From Lanius collurio (taxonomy: Eukaryota > Chordata > Aves > Passeriformes > Laniidae), in assembly GCA_020086605.1 (NCBI GenBank), contig JACBWW010000049.1, forward strand, positions 3,784,966 to 3,848,965: 64,000 nt of DNA. The letters run 5' to 3'. A program made the translations under genes and the position numbers. Numbering within the stretch: the stretch's first letter is position 1; each line of letters starts with the position of its first letter. Below the pieces are notes generated by a model. It saw nothing but the letters and a program-made list of their open reading frames with translations, was not told the DNA's origin and made no database searches. This document shows, piece by piece, positions 12,922 through 25,700 of this stretch.

Positions 12922-15900
12922 TGGCTGAGGCCTGTGTTGTTTGCTCTGCTGTGTGATGTTGGGCAATAATGTTTTTCTAAAGAAGTACCAGCAATGCAGT
13001 GATTGGCTCAGATGTACCCAAACCTGTATTTAGCTTGTTCTGTACCTATGCAGCTATTAAAGCATGTGCAATCTTAATTTGTGGCTGCAATCTCTCAGGT
13101 ACCAGCATGTCAACAAAAGATTTTGGTAATTCCAATCAATATATTTCATAATGAATGATTATTGGTATAGTTTATGTGTTTTTATATTACAACATATATG
13201 ATGGTCCTGATCCATTCTTGGGCTGTACCAGTCCATGTGGGGCAGTGGATCACACTCCATATGCACAGCTTCATTGATTGTCCCTTCTTGGAACTGGACC
13301 TGTTCACTGCTGAGCCACTGACAGGGAAATTACAGTTCCTGAAAAAGTAGCTAGGAAAAAATAAACAAAATAAAGACAAAATAAAATCATAGCAACAGGC
13401 CAGATCTTCAGCTGATGAAATTTAGAGTCCCTTCCAAGTCAAGATGGGTGTGCTTGAGGAAAGAAGAGGATCTGACCAACTGCTTCTCTCTTTAAATTTG
13501 CACAAATTCACCTGTTGTAGCTCTATTCAGTTCCCCCTGAAAGACAAATTGAGAGAGGAATTGAGGGTCTGCCTGGAGAGGGGGATTTCTGCCCCAGCTA
13601 TTGAGAGATGTGAGGTTTCACAATATCAGGGATCTGATAAGAAGATGAGTGATCACAGAAATATCACTTTCTTCCCTCCATATGTAAAGTATATTATATC
13701 TGAGGCATTTTAAACCTCACATTTTGACATCCAAGAAATAATAAGAGACACCATGTCATCCACTAATCAAAAAGGAAAGTTCCATCACTTGATCTGCCTA
13801 ATTAGATCAACCCCACATTTCTAAAGTATCTGTCATCAGGCTTTATTGACATCATAGTTATGATGAAGTCCTAATATTTAGAAAGGCTCAGACATAGTAA
13901 CTGTGAAAATACCAGTGCTGTCCTTAAAAATGATGTGGTAGATTCCTTAAAGCTTAGTAAGGATAACAGAGAGAGTTGCATGGATATAGCCATAACATAG
14001 TAAGAGCTGGGTGGGAAGACACACTTCAAATAAGTTTCCAGTATTTTCCTGAAATACAATATAGAGAAAACCTATGCATGGTTCTGTTTTTCTCAGGGGC
14101 TCTGTGGTAATTTTTGGTTCATCTGTGTCACTTCCATACTCTTATGCCATTTAATGGGCTCCTGGTGCTCTCCGTGGCTCTTCACACACCAGTACGTGCT
14201 GGTTCATGCTGTGAAATGAAGTCACTGCTCGTCCTCCTCTCACATCTCTTTTCTTTCTCACACACCCACGTGTGCACAAACACACACTTCGTCACAAACC
14301 CGTATGTGCTGTCTGCTGTGTCTTTGTCCTCTCACATCCTTCATGGTGCCTTCCCCTACGTGCAGCCTCACACTGGCACTCCATGAGCTCATCCAACTCC
14401 TGCTCTCATCTGTTTTTGGGTGGTCATGCCCCTGTGGGGGCTGTGCCTCAGGCCAGCCTTGGCTCCCACCAGAGGGAAGATGCGGGTGGTAAGGACAGGT
14501 CCTGGCAGAGGCTGCTCTCAGAGGGGAGGTGCTGGGAGGTACCAGAAGGCTCGAGATCTGGTTGCCTCTGATCAGAGGTCCTGCCTTTCCATCAAGTGGG
14601 TGCCAAAAACCACTATGTTGGATTCACACAACAGATCATTCCTGTTTAGCTGTTTAACTTGAGGCATCATGCAAGTTACTCATTTTTTCCCTTCTGATTT
14701 TGGAAGTTTTCAAGATGTAAAGAAAGATGTTGATATTTGTGTTTTCCTTGGCTTGATGCCCTCTGTGATGATTGAGGAGTTTGTCTGATTTTCGAGTTTC
14801 TGCTGACATTGCCAGCAGTTGCTGCCTCTCTTTTATGACACCTCAGGGAGGCAGCAGTGGCTCTGTCAGACTGTTTCATATTTCAGGGGCAAAGCTGATG
14901 AACCTCTGGAGCAAACCATGAAGGCAAGTGGATCTCATCTCCTCTGGGATGATTTTCTGGTAGCTCTGAAAGCTCTCAGGCTTCATGCAGCAGGAAGGTG
15001 CTTCTTGTTCATGTATACAGAGGAAGATATTTCATGGTAATTTCTGACCTTAAAATCCATAACTCTGGGAGTCTTGCTGTCAAACCCATGTGGGGCCAGG
15101 TATAATTCATGCTAAGAGGTGCTTACAGCACCTCTCTCTCATCTGTGGGAGAAGTGAAAGCTGAGGTCCAAATATTAATTTTTAACTCCATGGTGTGAAA
15201 CAACTCAGATGTTTTAGTTTGTGTACTCTGTTTAGGGAAAGCAGAAAAATATTGTTAGAATTCCTTTAAGGTGACACATTTTGCTTTAAACCAAGTAATC
15301 CTATTTGCTATCATGTGGTATAGGTTGCTATCCAGTGTGTTCTTGAAGGCTTAAAAATAATGAGTTGGTATCTTTTGATGTAAACTGTTGGTCTTCCTCG
15401 AACAGTTACAGAAAATAGTAGGTTTGAGGGTCCAGCTGGAATTGAAATGGAAAAGAAAGAAAAGTAAGATGGCCAATGGATTTAAAGGCTGATGGTGATG
15501 ATTGGGAAAAAAAATTGGCAGCCATTGGTGGGAAGGGATTTTGACAGCCCTCCAGGTCTGGTTCACAGGTGCATTTTGGAAAGTGCTTGTTTGGGACAGC
15601 AGTGTAGCCTAAAGGACAATTTTCTTTCACTGTCTGAAACTAAGATTTCAAAATGCTCAACAATCAAAAGCTTTCCGGTAAATCCATAATTCTGGAGACA
15701 CACAGTTGCTGTATTGTCAGCTCACATATGTGCTCATGCTTCCTTTGTTAGCCTCTTTGTCTACTAGTTTTGATGCCTTACCTCATTTTTCCCCTGCCTT
15801 GTCTCTTCTTCTGTGGATATTCTCTTTCAAGCACCTCTTGGTCCTGTCTGAGCTGCCTGCTGCCAGAGGATACCTGCTCACCTGCATGCCTGTGCAGCCA

Positions 15901-16439
15901 CGGAGGGTGCTTGACCAGCAAGGTGACAGTGAGATAATTGGATTGGGTTGGAATAGACAGTTTGAGTTTTTTCCTGCTATTTTTTACTTAGGAAAATGTG
16001 ATCCTTGCCTTGGCCAGCACTCAGTCTCAGTCCTCAGGACTTAAGTATAACAAGTACCTATTCCACAACTTCTGTTTGTGTAGGGCAAAACTGAGAGCAA
16101 AACATGCATAAAAAATTGGTGGTTTTTGACAGCCACAGAGGTAGCTGACACCCCCAAAGCTCCCAGCAAGCAAAACCCAGAGTGTGGAGAGGTGGTGGAC
16201 AGAGCTGAACCCAACTCTTTGAAGCCCTACAGTAATCCTTTAACCAAAAGTCTCTTGTTCCCATCACAGCCACAACACAGTGGGTGTGAGAGCCTTCTTC
16301 ACTGCCGCTCCCGCCATCTGGAGCAGCCTGTCTGCTTCCTTCACCCTCCATCTGCTTTCACATAGGAGCTGAAATATCTCTCTATGTGTGTTTTCCCTCC
16401 TTTTTGCCTCTTTTTCTCTCCACCTTGGTTACTGACCTC

Positions 16440-17130
16440 AATTATTTTTGTTGTCCTTCACACACAGTTCTTCTGACTACGTGCAGAATATTAGCTGGGG
16501 TTATTTAATCCTTTCAAGCATCCAAGGATACAATTAATATTGAATAAAGTCGTATTGTTTTGGTTTGCTTGACAATAACAGGCATTTATAATAGGATTCT
16601 GAATTTATTGCCAGTAATGGTATTCACTTAACCGGTGACTCACAGTTTATATTCATGATTACTTAATAGGACCTAATTTTCTAGTCATTTTAGATAGCAG
16701 GAAAACAAGTTGGAACTAAGCGGGTACTGTTAGTAAACAGGTAATGAGTGAAAGGATGGATAAAAAGTTCCTCGGGGCAGCAATCTGTCATTTTCATTGG
16801 AATTCAAACCACCTTGCATTTCAGTGCTTCTCTGTAAATAATAATTAACAACAATAACAATAATTTGCAAACATATGTGTGTGATTGGGCTGTTGAATGA
16901 CAAATAGCTGGCTTAGCAATCAGAATATTTCTCATTTCTAGCAATCATAGTGTTCCTTAAAACCTTTCTATCAAATCTTAACACCAATATGTTTTTTTAT
17001 TATCTGACTTGGCAGTTCCTATAATTTTCTTCTGAATGTTGTGCGAATCACTTTTGAAAAAGAAGGCTATAAATAACAGATTGTTAATAAACTTTTGACG
17101 GCCCTTTCAGTGATGTTTCCATGTTGAAAG
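16440..17130. promoter_or_regulatory. Candidate conserved AT-rich enhancer with SOX and OCT words
   Basis: A long repeat-free AT-rich block about 6.5 kb inside intron 1. It includes two ACAAT SOX cores (16851 and 16857) directly followed by ATTTGCAA, an octamer-like word (16863-16870), plus several TAAT homeodomain cores. This texture is common in deeply conserved developmental enhancers. Conservation is inferred, not measured. Confidence 0.3.
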
Positions 17131-20100
17131 CTGCATATTGAGTTTTATGCCAGAATTACTCACCAAACAGATTGTATAAAGTTAAATGAAAATAATTCTT
17201 TTAAGCAGAATTTTTTGGCTGAGGTAAAAAGCCTTTTAAAAAAAAAAAAAACAAACACTGGATGTGCTAAGAAAAAGCTACTGGGAAGCTCTGTTTTGGA
17301 TCTACATGTGGAAGAACTGAGCACAGTGCTGGGGGTCCTCTGTAACAATAACTCACTGATTTTGCTTGATCTTTTTCTGAAAGATATCATGGGTCACAGT
17401 TAAAATATCAACAGTTTTGGACCACAGGACTACATAAGATTAGTTCTTAAAATACCTTTTTCAAGAGTGAAATGAGGAGAAGCACATGAGAGAAAACATA
17501 TTGAGGATTTTCTTTTTATTTTTTAAATTTTCGTATATCCCCAATTGGAGATAAACCAAACTGTTTCAGTCTTCTTACAGTTTCCAGGAGGAACAAAAAG
17601 GAGGTGTTTGTAATGATGCAAATGAACATGAGCAGCAGCAGGGTAAAGAAATGTGGCATCCCCCCCCTAGACCCTTCCCTTTGCACTTTTTTCTGCAGGA
17701 TTCTTCTTGTTTTCCTGCTCTTAATGCTCCCCCTAATTTAGGTTGAGGATTTGAAAGTATATTCTTTCAAGCCTGAGCACCCAAAAGTTGGGGATTACAT
17801 CTTAAGCTCAGTTGCCAGAGTACAATAGACCTAGAGTTTGATCTGTGGCTGATGGAAGTGGAGTGAGGTCAGGGATGTGTGGAATTTCTGAGGTCTGGGA
17901 ACCTTTAACCTCAGTTTGTTTTGGAGAGGGCTGCTGTGGCAGTTTGGAGAGCAAGGAGAGGAATATATCCCTGCTCATCAGTGGTGGGGTGTGGTTTGCA
18001 GGTTTTCCTGAAAGCTCCAAAGGGAAGGTTCTAGGATATCACAGGTATCTCCCTGAAGACGGAACCCCCCAGGACTGTGGAGCTGTTCTGTGACATTGCT
18101 GTGTTTTAGCTGAACAGGGTGTTTAAAACCTGCCTGACACCCTGTGGCCCTTGGGAAATGTGGCTGCCCCTCTCCACCAGCTGCATCACTGCTCACAGAA
18201 ATGAATGTGCTTCTGTTGTAGTACCAAGTAAACCATCACAGCTACTCCTGCTTAAATGTGGAGACTTGCAAAGGCTGAGAGCAGTGCATATGTGAGAGTT
18301 GGAGACTGGCAAGTGCAATGTGAAGGGTCTAAAATACTTGGGGTTTTTTACTGTGCCCTTTACTGGCCTCAGATGAGATCAGGCACTGTTGAACGAGGAT
18401 GGCTGCAAACACTAGAGTGAAAGACTGTTCGTACCCAGGAGAACTTATAATCTAAATAAACAAGACAAAAATGCTAACACTGTTTTGTTAAAGTCAAGCA
18501 AGTGTGTCACTTGTAAACCCAGAGCTGAGCCTCAATCTTAACTCCAGCCTTATGCAGGGGACTGCCCTGCTTCTTTTAGTAATGGGCACTGTGTCAGCAC
18601 CAATGTCCTCAAAATGTATTTATTTGTATGTGATTCACCCAGGGTCATTATGCACCGTTTGTTTTTACTAGTTAAGGTTTGAAGATGCAGAGCGCTGTCT
18701 GTGTGCTGTTGGTAACAGCGTGGGCGCTTTATTGCTGTGTTGTTTCAGCTGCTCAGAGGAATCCAGGTCTGCCCAGAGCTATAAAGAGCTGGAACAGTCC
18801 AGGCAGTTCTTGGGGCGATGTAGGATCACTCCCAGCAGGATCCCATCGTCCCATCCTAGCTTAAATAATTCAAAGGACCAGGCTTCAGCCAGGCATGTTT
18901 TCCATACAAACTCACCAGCTGTGACCCTGCTGCCCCACTGTGATGGGCAAGAGCAGAAATGATGGAAACTATTGGATGTAAAGCTGTAAAAATCCCCAAA
19001 TTACACAGAAAATCCAAACAACACAAAAGAAGGCTGAAGGGAGAGGAGAGCACTTAGAGGATTTGCAGTCATATGGAAAACGCTTCTGGGGAAGGCACAG
19101 GTTGCTAATCAAATTCAGCCACAGTTGAAAGAGATTGCTGGAGCATCCCTGAAAAATCCTTTGCGGTTATTTTGAGTTGGCTTGGAGATCTCCTCCCACT
19201 GCTCACTCCTGTGTTCTCCTGCCTCTCAATGTAAGTAACTCGGCACAATGTGCCCAGTCATGAAACCTGTGGTGTTTTGGAAATTTCAGGCACAGTCAAG
19301 TGCTTGGTGTGTGCTGTCAATGGCACAAGATGCTGTGAGCACATTAAAATTGATTTGTGCTCCTTATCCTGATTTCTTGAATAACACCTGAAAAAATTCA
19401 AAGGCTTTGTCTTTTACTTTGGGACGTTTTGTAGCTGCAGCCTGAGATATCTTCAAGATGATCTAAAGCTCAAGGATCAGCATCAGCCTCACACCTCTGC
19501 TTTAATAGGATTTCTTGCCGCAGGGGTGTAATTAATTTGTTCAACTTTTTTTGAGGGGAAAATCTGACTCTGTTAAGATTTTCCATGGGCTGATGATGAG
19601 CATCACAAAAACACCACCTCCTTCTCTAGGTGCAAGCCATGGTGTTTTGAGACACCTTCTCTAGCATAATTACATAGCAACCTGAATATTGCAAAACAAA
19701 CAAGCTCTCCCTCCCAAAATAAAATGCTCTCAAATGTAAAAAAAAGCACCATGAAAGAGCACAAACCTTTCTTGTCTCTTCTAGGGAGAGAAGAGGGGGG
19801 CAAACAATACACAGCTTGTTAGCCAAGTTGCTCGAAGCACCATGAGAAGATGCTTAGATAAAAACATTAATGGAGCAGAAAAACTGTGTGACTCCTTTTG
19901 GCCTAATGACCCAGGCACTGGAGCACTAGAGGAATAATTTAGAAGGAAGGGAAGTGTCTTCTTTCACAGGTTTGACTTATGCCTTTTAGGAAGAAGGAGG
20001 CTATATATTTAGATGTCAGGGGAGAATGTACCAAGTAATGAGTTGAAAAAAATGATTCTCAAAAGCACATAGGCAGAGGGCATAGAGGTACTGCAGGCTG

Positions 20101-20180
20101 CAAGGAGACTTCTGCTCTTGGGCATGTTAAGGTGTATCTGGAGTAATTTTACTGGCTAATTTTCCTGTCCATAGCCATGT

Positions 20181-20203
20181 AATTTATGTCATAGACATAA
20201 ATT
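20181..20203. repeat. Short perfect hairpin, 10-bp arms and 3-base loop
   Basis: AATTTATGTC, then ATA, then GACATAAATT. The arms are exactly complementary. It is too short and AT-rich to suggest a structured RNA gene; recorded as a local inverted repeat. Confidence 0.85.
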
Positions 20204-20740
20204 TTATGCTCTTAAGAGAGAGACCCTGAAAAAAAAATCTTGCCAAGCTTTGTAGGCAAGTCCATTGAATGAGTGTCTCTGATGAATCTTGTATATTTAA
20301 TGGAAAGCAGTGAAAGTGATTCAAGGATTCCTGGGTGACAGCTGAGATGATTTGTGTCCAGGAAGCAAATGTGTGCCCTTTTGCTACTGTTGGAAGGGAA
20401 CATAACAGGCACTAAAGCTGAGAACATGCTCTTTCTGCAGGTGAGGAGAGCTGGGGAAAGATAAAAGGAGAGGTCTGGGGCAAAGTAGAGCAATGGGATT
20501 CACCTGCCACTTACTTGACTCTAGAGCCCCCTCCTTGTTCATGAGCTGCAAAAATTCATAGACATGGGTCTTTTGGACAGGACAGATTGTATTGCACCAG
20601 TACACTTTCATCATTTTCAGTCAATGACCACTAAAATAACAGGCAGCTTCTGGCCAGTGTTTGCCCTGGAGGCTGTGTGGTGTTGTGACATCTTTGTCTT
20701 GCATTAGTTCATGGCTGTGAGGAAGGTGGAGGAGCCCTCT

Positions 20741-20866
20741 GTATACATATATGTGGATACAGTGTCTGTGTATGTATGTGTGTGTGTATATATACATATA
20801 TATATAAATGGGTATGTGGGTATATAGATGTATATAATGTATATAAGTGTTTGTATACTCACACAT
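20741..20866. repeat. Degenerate TG/TA microsatellite
   Basis: Alternating purine-pyrimidine repeat made of GTATAC, TGTATG, (TG)n and (TA)n blocks with interruptions, about 126 bp. Open frames across it are low-complexity artefacts. Likely length-polymorphic. Confidence 0.9.
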
Positions 20867-22499
20867 TAAAAATACTGTTAATATAGTGATGTATAGAGAT
20901 ATACAGGGATAAGTAGTTTTTTTGCCAAACAGCATCTTGTTTGGCTTCAGTAACGAATGTATAGACAACGACTGGTGCCATTTGGTAAAAGCTGTTTAAG
21001 AGCATTGTGAATGTGGTTAATTTATTCTGTCATTTGAATTTCTCTTCATATTTGGGTTACATTTAGGGGAGGGCAGAAGTTGTGTGATGCCTCTGTTCTC
21101 AATTAGCTAATGGGGGTGAACCCAGACAAATAACAAGAGCACAATGGTCCTTCCCCTCTGCTCCTGCCTTCCATCTCCACGTTACCTCTGCTACACCAAA
21201 TCTCTGCTTTCCATCTCTTGTCTAAATCCTGCAAAAAGCCTCTGGTAGGGTGCAGTGCCAGAATCACATCCTGCAAGTGTGCACAGCTGGGAAGCACAAC
21301 TGGTAAACAGCAAAGCATCTTCCTTTGGGTCAGTTAAAGGCTTTGTTTGTTTGGATAAAGCACCCTTCCCATGGGGGAAATGAGGGTGGTGCACAGCAGA
21401 TGGAGCATGTTTGAGCTTTTTGTGTGCAAAGTCTCTGGACTACAGCAAGTGGAGGGTGAATTAACTAACACTGTGCTTGGTGTTTGGAGGCCTGTCTCAG
21501 GGAGCCTGTGAAGGATTCCTCTCTGTAAATGGGGTGGTTGAAGTATCTTCACTGTCCATGTTTAACTCCAGCATGCAACTGCTTGTTGGCTGCTGCTACT
21601 GCACAGTCATGGCTTGAAAAGTTGTGCAGATTAAAACCCCACTGTGGCAATGTTGTTGTGGCAGAGAGTTCATTACTTTCTACAATCAAATCACTTTTCT
21701 GCTGTTATTTGAGCAACACCCCTATGGACATGGCAGTAGCTTAGATATTTTCATAATTTGACACCAAGGCAAAATATGGAAGGTGGGGGAGATAGGTTGT
21801 AAAAATATTTTTAAAAATCCAGTTTTGGCTTTGGAGGGTGTCTGTAAAATGTGTACTTAGAGGTCTTCTTGTGTGTTGGTGCTGTGGTCAGAGTAGATCC
21901 TCCAGAAGTCAGAGGGTAGCACACAAAAGCACAACAGGTTCTCTTATTTTCTCTTAAATAATTTGTAGCATCTCAAAGTTTCTGTAAAATTCTGCCTTTG
22001 ATTTCCACAGCTTGGAGGTTTTCCTGTGGGAATCGAGAGAAGCCCCTACTACTCAGCAGTAGGCTGGAATAGCAGCATTTTATGCTGCTTACACTTGGGT
22101 TTCAAACATCATTATAGGGTTATAAGGCTGTGAAGGAGCAGGTTGCAATTCCACAACAGAAGAGGACGGGGCTGAGCACATCCCACAGGACAGTTCCCAT
22201 CTTCTGCCAGCTCAGTTGTTTGCAGGGATGTGCTGTGAATTCATTTAATGAAATGATACAGATTAAAAATAGTTCTCTAAAAAGAAGGTGGGGGAAGGGG
22301 AGAAGTACAGAGTACAAGAAGTTTTATTTCTTTTCATTCCATAGGTGCTGTAAATCACCGAAGTCAGTTGCAGTTTTTCCCCCTTCTGTGTTGTGTTGTT
22401 AAAAAATCATCATCCACTACACTGAAATAGTTTGCAAGAGCCACTTTGCCAGGAATGATTTCTGTCTGAGAACAATAAAAAATTAGTAGATGCCAGGTT

Positions 22500-22730
22500 G
22501 AGTTCGTGTGTCAGTGGTTACTGAATTCAGCTGAAGAGCTGTAAATGGAACCAATCATCATTTCTTAATGAGATATATGAGAACAAAGAATCGCAATGCT
22601 TGAATAATCTGTCACATCTCTATCAGTACTGCTTAAGAAATTATTCAGTTTGTTCAGTGGTTTGGCAGGTAACATGACAAAAATCAATTTACGAAGGAGA
22701 TTAAATGTAAATATGCAGTGCTTCTCCCCC
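22500..22730. promoter_or_regulatory. Candidate conserved non-coding element
   Basis: A repeat-free AT-rich block that keeps a few CpGs. It has an AACAAAG SOX/TCF-type site (22582-22588) and several ATTA/TAAT cores, with no long open frame. Weak evidence, based on sequence texture only. Confidence 0.22.
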
Positions 22731-25700
22731 ACCCAGGAATGCCATTCCTAAAGCCTTATGTTTTTTATCCTTACAAACCCTACCCAGTCATCTGTTTTCA
22801 GTGGTACTGCTTGGATGAAGTGCTGCAGGGCCCACAGTGACATTATTCACCAGAACATTTGTCTTTAATCCATCTCTGGTCTAATGAGACTGTCATCTGG
22901 GCCTCAGTAAAAATGAACGATGCATTGACCTGATGTACAGTGTAAGTATGTTTTCCACTGCTAAGGTTGTATTTTTCCAGGGTCCTTAAGGAAACCCATC
23001 CCTCAGCCCTTACTAACACTTAATGTAAATATTTCTGAAAATTTTATTCATTTGGCAGCTAATATAGGAGAAACTTGGTATGAGTTCCCTAGGAGCTGAA
23101 CAACAACCATTGTGCATGGAATTGATACCATCACCCAATTTTAATACCAGAGCTTTCTGGTATTTTTTTTCATTGTGTTGTAGCTGACTGTTACTGGGAT
23201 GGTCCCATCCCTGTTTATAGTGGTGGAAATCTGCAGCAAACACTGATAACAACAACTGTCACAGTGGACCCTAAGTGCCATCTTTAGCAGCAGGTGTTCA
23301 CTGGTCTTACCCTTCCATAAATGAGTCCTCAATACTTGGAATGAAGCTGTGGCACAGAAGAGATCATTTCCCCCCCCTGCCATGAAACATTTTCACCTCT
23401 TGTCTTCTCCATGGGGAACTCATAGGTTTTTGTTCCCTGCACAAATAACTCCTGAATTCCCTCAGTCCATTTGTGTTTATATAGCCTACAAGATGCCATT
23501 GACATACCTGGCTGTGTGTCTTCTCATGCATCTTGTATTGTCACTGTGATCTCAACAGAGATTTCATAACAACTTTTAGGGAATTGTGAGAACTTTTCTT
23601 TTTATTTCAGTCAAGATGACAGAGTTCCAAGAAGCCTTTTAAATATACCAGAGGATTGTGCTATGGAAGATAATAGTATTTCTTAGCTTATCATTGCTAT
23701 GTGACCCCTATTACTGTAATTTTTGAGCAAATCACGTCCTTACAAAATCTGTGATATTGAAAATTCATATGCTTATATTTTTGCTACATTTATGCATGAC
23801 ATATGGACTTCCAGTATATGGTTATTCAGTTTCTGCTCAACATCTTGTATTTGGTGGTGACTGTTGAAGAATCTGAGTATGTCTGGTATTTCCTAATCTA
23901 TTATTGGTGTTACTGTAATGTTTAGATTGTGGTTTGTTGGCTAACTGTCAAATACTCATGGCTTCATTGAGAAACAGATGCACAGGTCTACACTTTGTTT
24001 TTGTAGCTGTACTTTTGACATATTGTAAATGTCCTGAATTGATTTTGTTCAGGGTAATACCATCTGCTGGCATCTGTTTCTGCTGTGGCTCTTGCTGAAC
24101 ACTTGTGTGCATCATGGTGTATAAGGACAAATTCCAGAGTGTCAGCAAGGTATTATGTCCATTTTTTTTTTCTGAAATAAATGAGACCAGAGTTTGAACA
24201 TTGGACAGTCTAATACCCACATAATTTAATATCTAGATTAATACAGTTTATTACACAAAGCATGTTTCAGGCAAAAATCAGGCCCTCTGTCCATGTTGAG
24301 TTCTGTCAATGTATTGTTGGTGTGTCTGCAAATATATCAGAACTCGCAGACTGGGAGAAAAGGAGTCTTTGGCTTTATATTTGTCTCCCCATTGATCATG
24401 GAGGGATGTGGAATACACTTCTAGATCTTCCTGAAGTCTATACACAAAAATCTGTCTAACAAATAGTCAACATAAGTCATGTTAAAATGTCACTTACTGT
24501 ATCTATAAGGCTGATGGTTTCTTGTAAGCCTTTAACATAGCTAGGTGTATTCTGATATGAATATATTGGTGGCAAAAGCAATACTGGACATGCACTTGAT
24601 GAGAATTCTGCCAAGGATGCAACTAGGAAAATATGTACTGTCTTCTGAGAGTCCAGAAAAAAATTCTTATTTTTGACTAGCCCACTGTCCTGTTGGATTT
24701 AGCTCTCCATATTCCACTCTGTCCTCCTTAGTAGGCAGAGTCAGTATTTATAGTGGATTTTATTGCAGTTGCTATGTCTGTGTCTGAACTGTGAAATGCA
24801 ATATAAATTCCATTTTCTGGCATTCCCTGTCTCTGCTCGTGACAAGTGCAGTCAAGCATCAAAAATTATATAGGTCAGGATTTATCTGTAGTGGCCTAAC
24901 TCTGCTCCCAATAAAAGTAGTGAGAGTTGGCCTTTGAAGTCAATGAGACAGCATTTACCCAATTTTGAGATGCTTAGAAGTCCTTTACCTTTCCACACCA
25001 CACATGTGCAGTGGTTACATGGAGAAGCAGAGAAATGAGAGTTCTCCAAGTACCACTGAAGACAGGGAGAGGGGTGTCCTCAAGTGTTTCAATAGAAGTG
25101 GGTCACCAGTCTGAATTGCTTGTGTCCCAGCAGGGCTGGATTGTCCTTGAGCTGGAGTAGTCTTTGTGGTCCTTCATATGGGAAGGATTCAGGTGAAAAC
25201 TTCATTATGGAGAGTCTTCATGGCTGTGCATGTGTATTACAGCTCACATGAAAGTAATGGCAGAAGCACAGGTTCTGCTTTGACTGCCAGTCACTTTCTT
25301 TGACCCAGTGTCCCTGCTGTTGCTGTTCTCCCACTGCTGATATCTGCAGGACTGGTGCTCCCATGCTGGTACCTGCTCAGGAGTCAGACTTGGTAAAGTC
25401 ATGAGCTTTGGAGATGATGTGAGCTAATGGTAGAGATATGTATTGGATTGAAGAGCACTGGATAAGAATTTGGGAGACTTGGGTTTTGTTTCTGACTGTG
25501 GCACTGGCCTTTTTTTGTGACCTTGGAGAAGTTGCAGCACCTCACTGGCCTGGTTTCCCCATCTGTCAAGCAGTTGCCAACCTACTTTGTAACTCACTTT
25601 GAGATCTAACTCATTAAAGCTTGCTATGTGAGATGTTCAGAATGCACTGTGCAAGGTGTTGTTTTTGTCATGGTGATGTGGTAAGAATCTCCCCTCCTGT

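Noticed and set aside
20621..20968. 115-codon minus-strand frame of Tyr/Ile/Thr/His
   Set aside because: A direct translation of the TG/TA microsatellite.
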